DNA of 64,000 bases from Medicago truncatula (Eukaryota; Streptophyta; Magnoliopsida; Fabales; Fabaceae): contig NC_053048.1 in the NCBI RefSeq assembly GCF_003473485.1, positions 52,511,755-52,575,754 of the forward strand, given 5' to 3'. Position numbers and translations under genes: made by a program. Positions 63,721-64,000 of the stretch are shown in pieces. The notes beneath the pieces are model-generated. The model was not told where the DNA came from and did no database searches. It was given only the letters and a program-made list of their open reading frames with translations. Position 1 is the first letter of the stretch; every line of letters begins with the position of its first letter.

Positions 63721-64000
63721 CTTTTACTCTGTTCTATATTCCAGTTGCGAGTTACAACACCACTCCCAAATATCTCTTTTTCATTGAGAAATACAGGCAC
63801 AATAACCGATAGACATGCATATACAAATTGCATATACAGACATCTCTCTTCATTTAGGTTATGGATGTGAGACATGTGGCAAGAAAACATTCAAGGGCTG
63901 AGATTTAAAATTAAAAAACAAGTATTTATTTAATCAAAATTACCATCTTCCTCACAGTTCCCTCTTCCTCTGTTCTGACCCATGACCTCCCCTCTCATCA

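Overview
The window is nuclear DNA of a flowering plant. Genes have many introns with canonical borders, plastid transit peptides and cell-wall and endocytosis functions, and they sit in AT-rich sequence full of retrotransposon relics, MITEs, tRNA-derived SINEs and (AT)n microsatellites. Several repeat styles look like those of papilionoid legumes (Medicago/Trifolium type), but that is recollection, not a database match. I see no prokaryotic operon, CRISPR array, rRNA or true tRNA gene, and no convincing unknown multi-gene system.

Layout. 1-1706: 3' end of a Ty1/copia element with its LTR. 2432-3271: a hAT-type TIR element with an 8-bp target duplication. About 3672-4985: a gypsy-like LTR relic. 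5282-6053: a long-TIR MITE. 6751-9039 (+): a chloroplast cyclophilin of the CYP20-3/ROC4 type, 7 exons, one GC-AG intron. 9927-10938 (-): an alpha-expansin. 15719-16729 (-): its tandem copy, frameshifted, lying in an almost identical tract that suggests recent gene conversion inside an older duplication. 19146-23174 (-): ADP-glucose pyrophosphorylase large subunit, 15 exons. 25245-35231 (-): a paladin-like protein of 1253 residues, 18 exons, with three phosphatase-like repeats of which the last has lost its catalytic residues. 39836-44544 and 46717-51707 (-): tandem cathepsin B-like cysteine proteases of 356 and 359 residues. Each contains a 5-nt micro-exon that encodes Asp and the oxyanion-hole Gln. 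52702-53638: a PIF/Harbinger-type element with an empty site preserved next to it. 54903-58793: two TIR elements placed between (AT)n tracts, the second carrying a 2.1-kb solo LTR. 60546 to beyond the window (+): first four exons of a WD40 protein like TWD40-2 of the TPLATE endocytic complex.

The host genes are not a functional cluster. They cover plastid redox and folding (CYP20-3), starch synthesis (AGPase), wall loosening (expansin), phosphatase-like signalling (paladin), vacuolar/secretory proteolysis (cathepsin B) and clathrin-mediated endocytosis (TWD40-2). The most informative observations are the cathepsin B micro-exon, the expansin conversion tract with its 1-bp lesion, and the TIR elements nested in TA microsatellites. 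Exon models were built by hand from splice consensus, reading frame and family similarity, and no transcript evidence was available.
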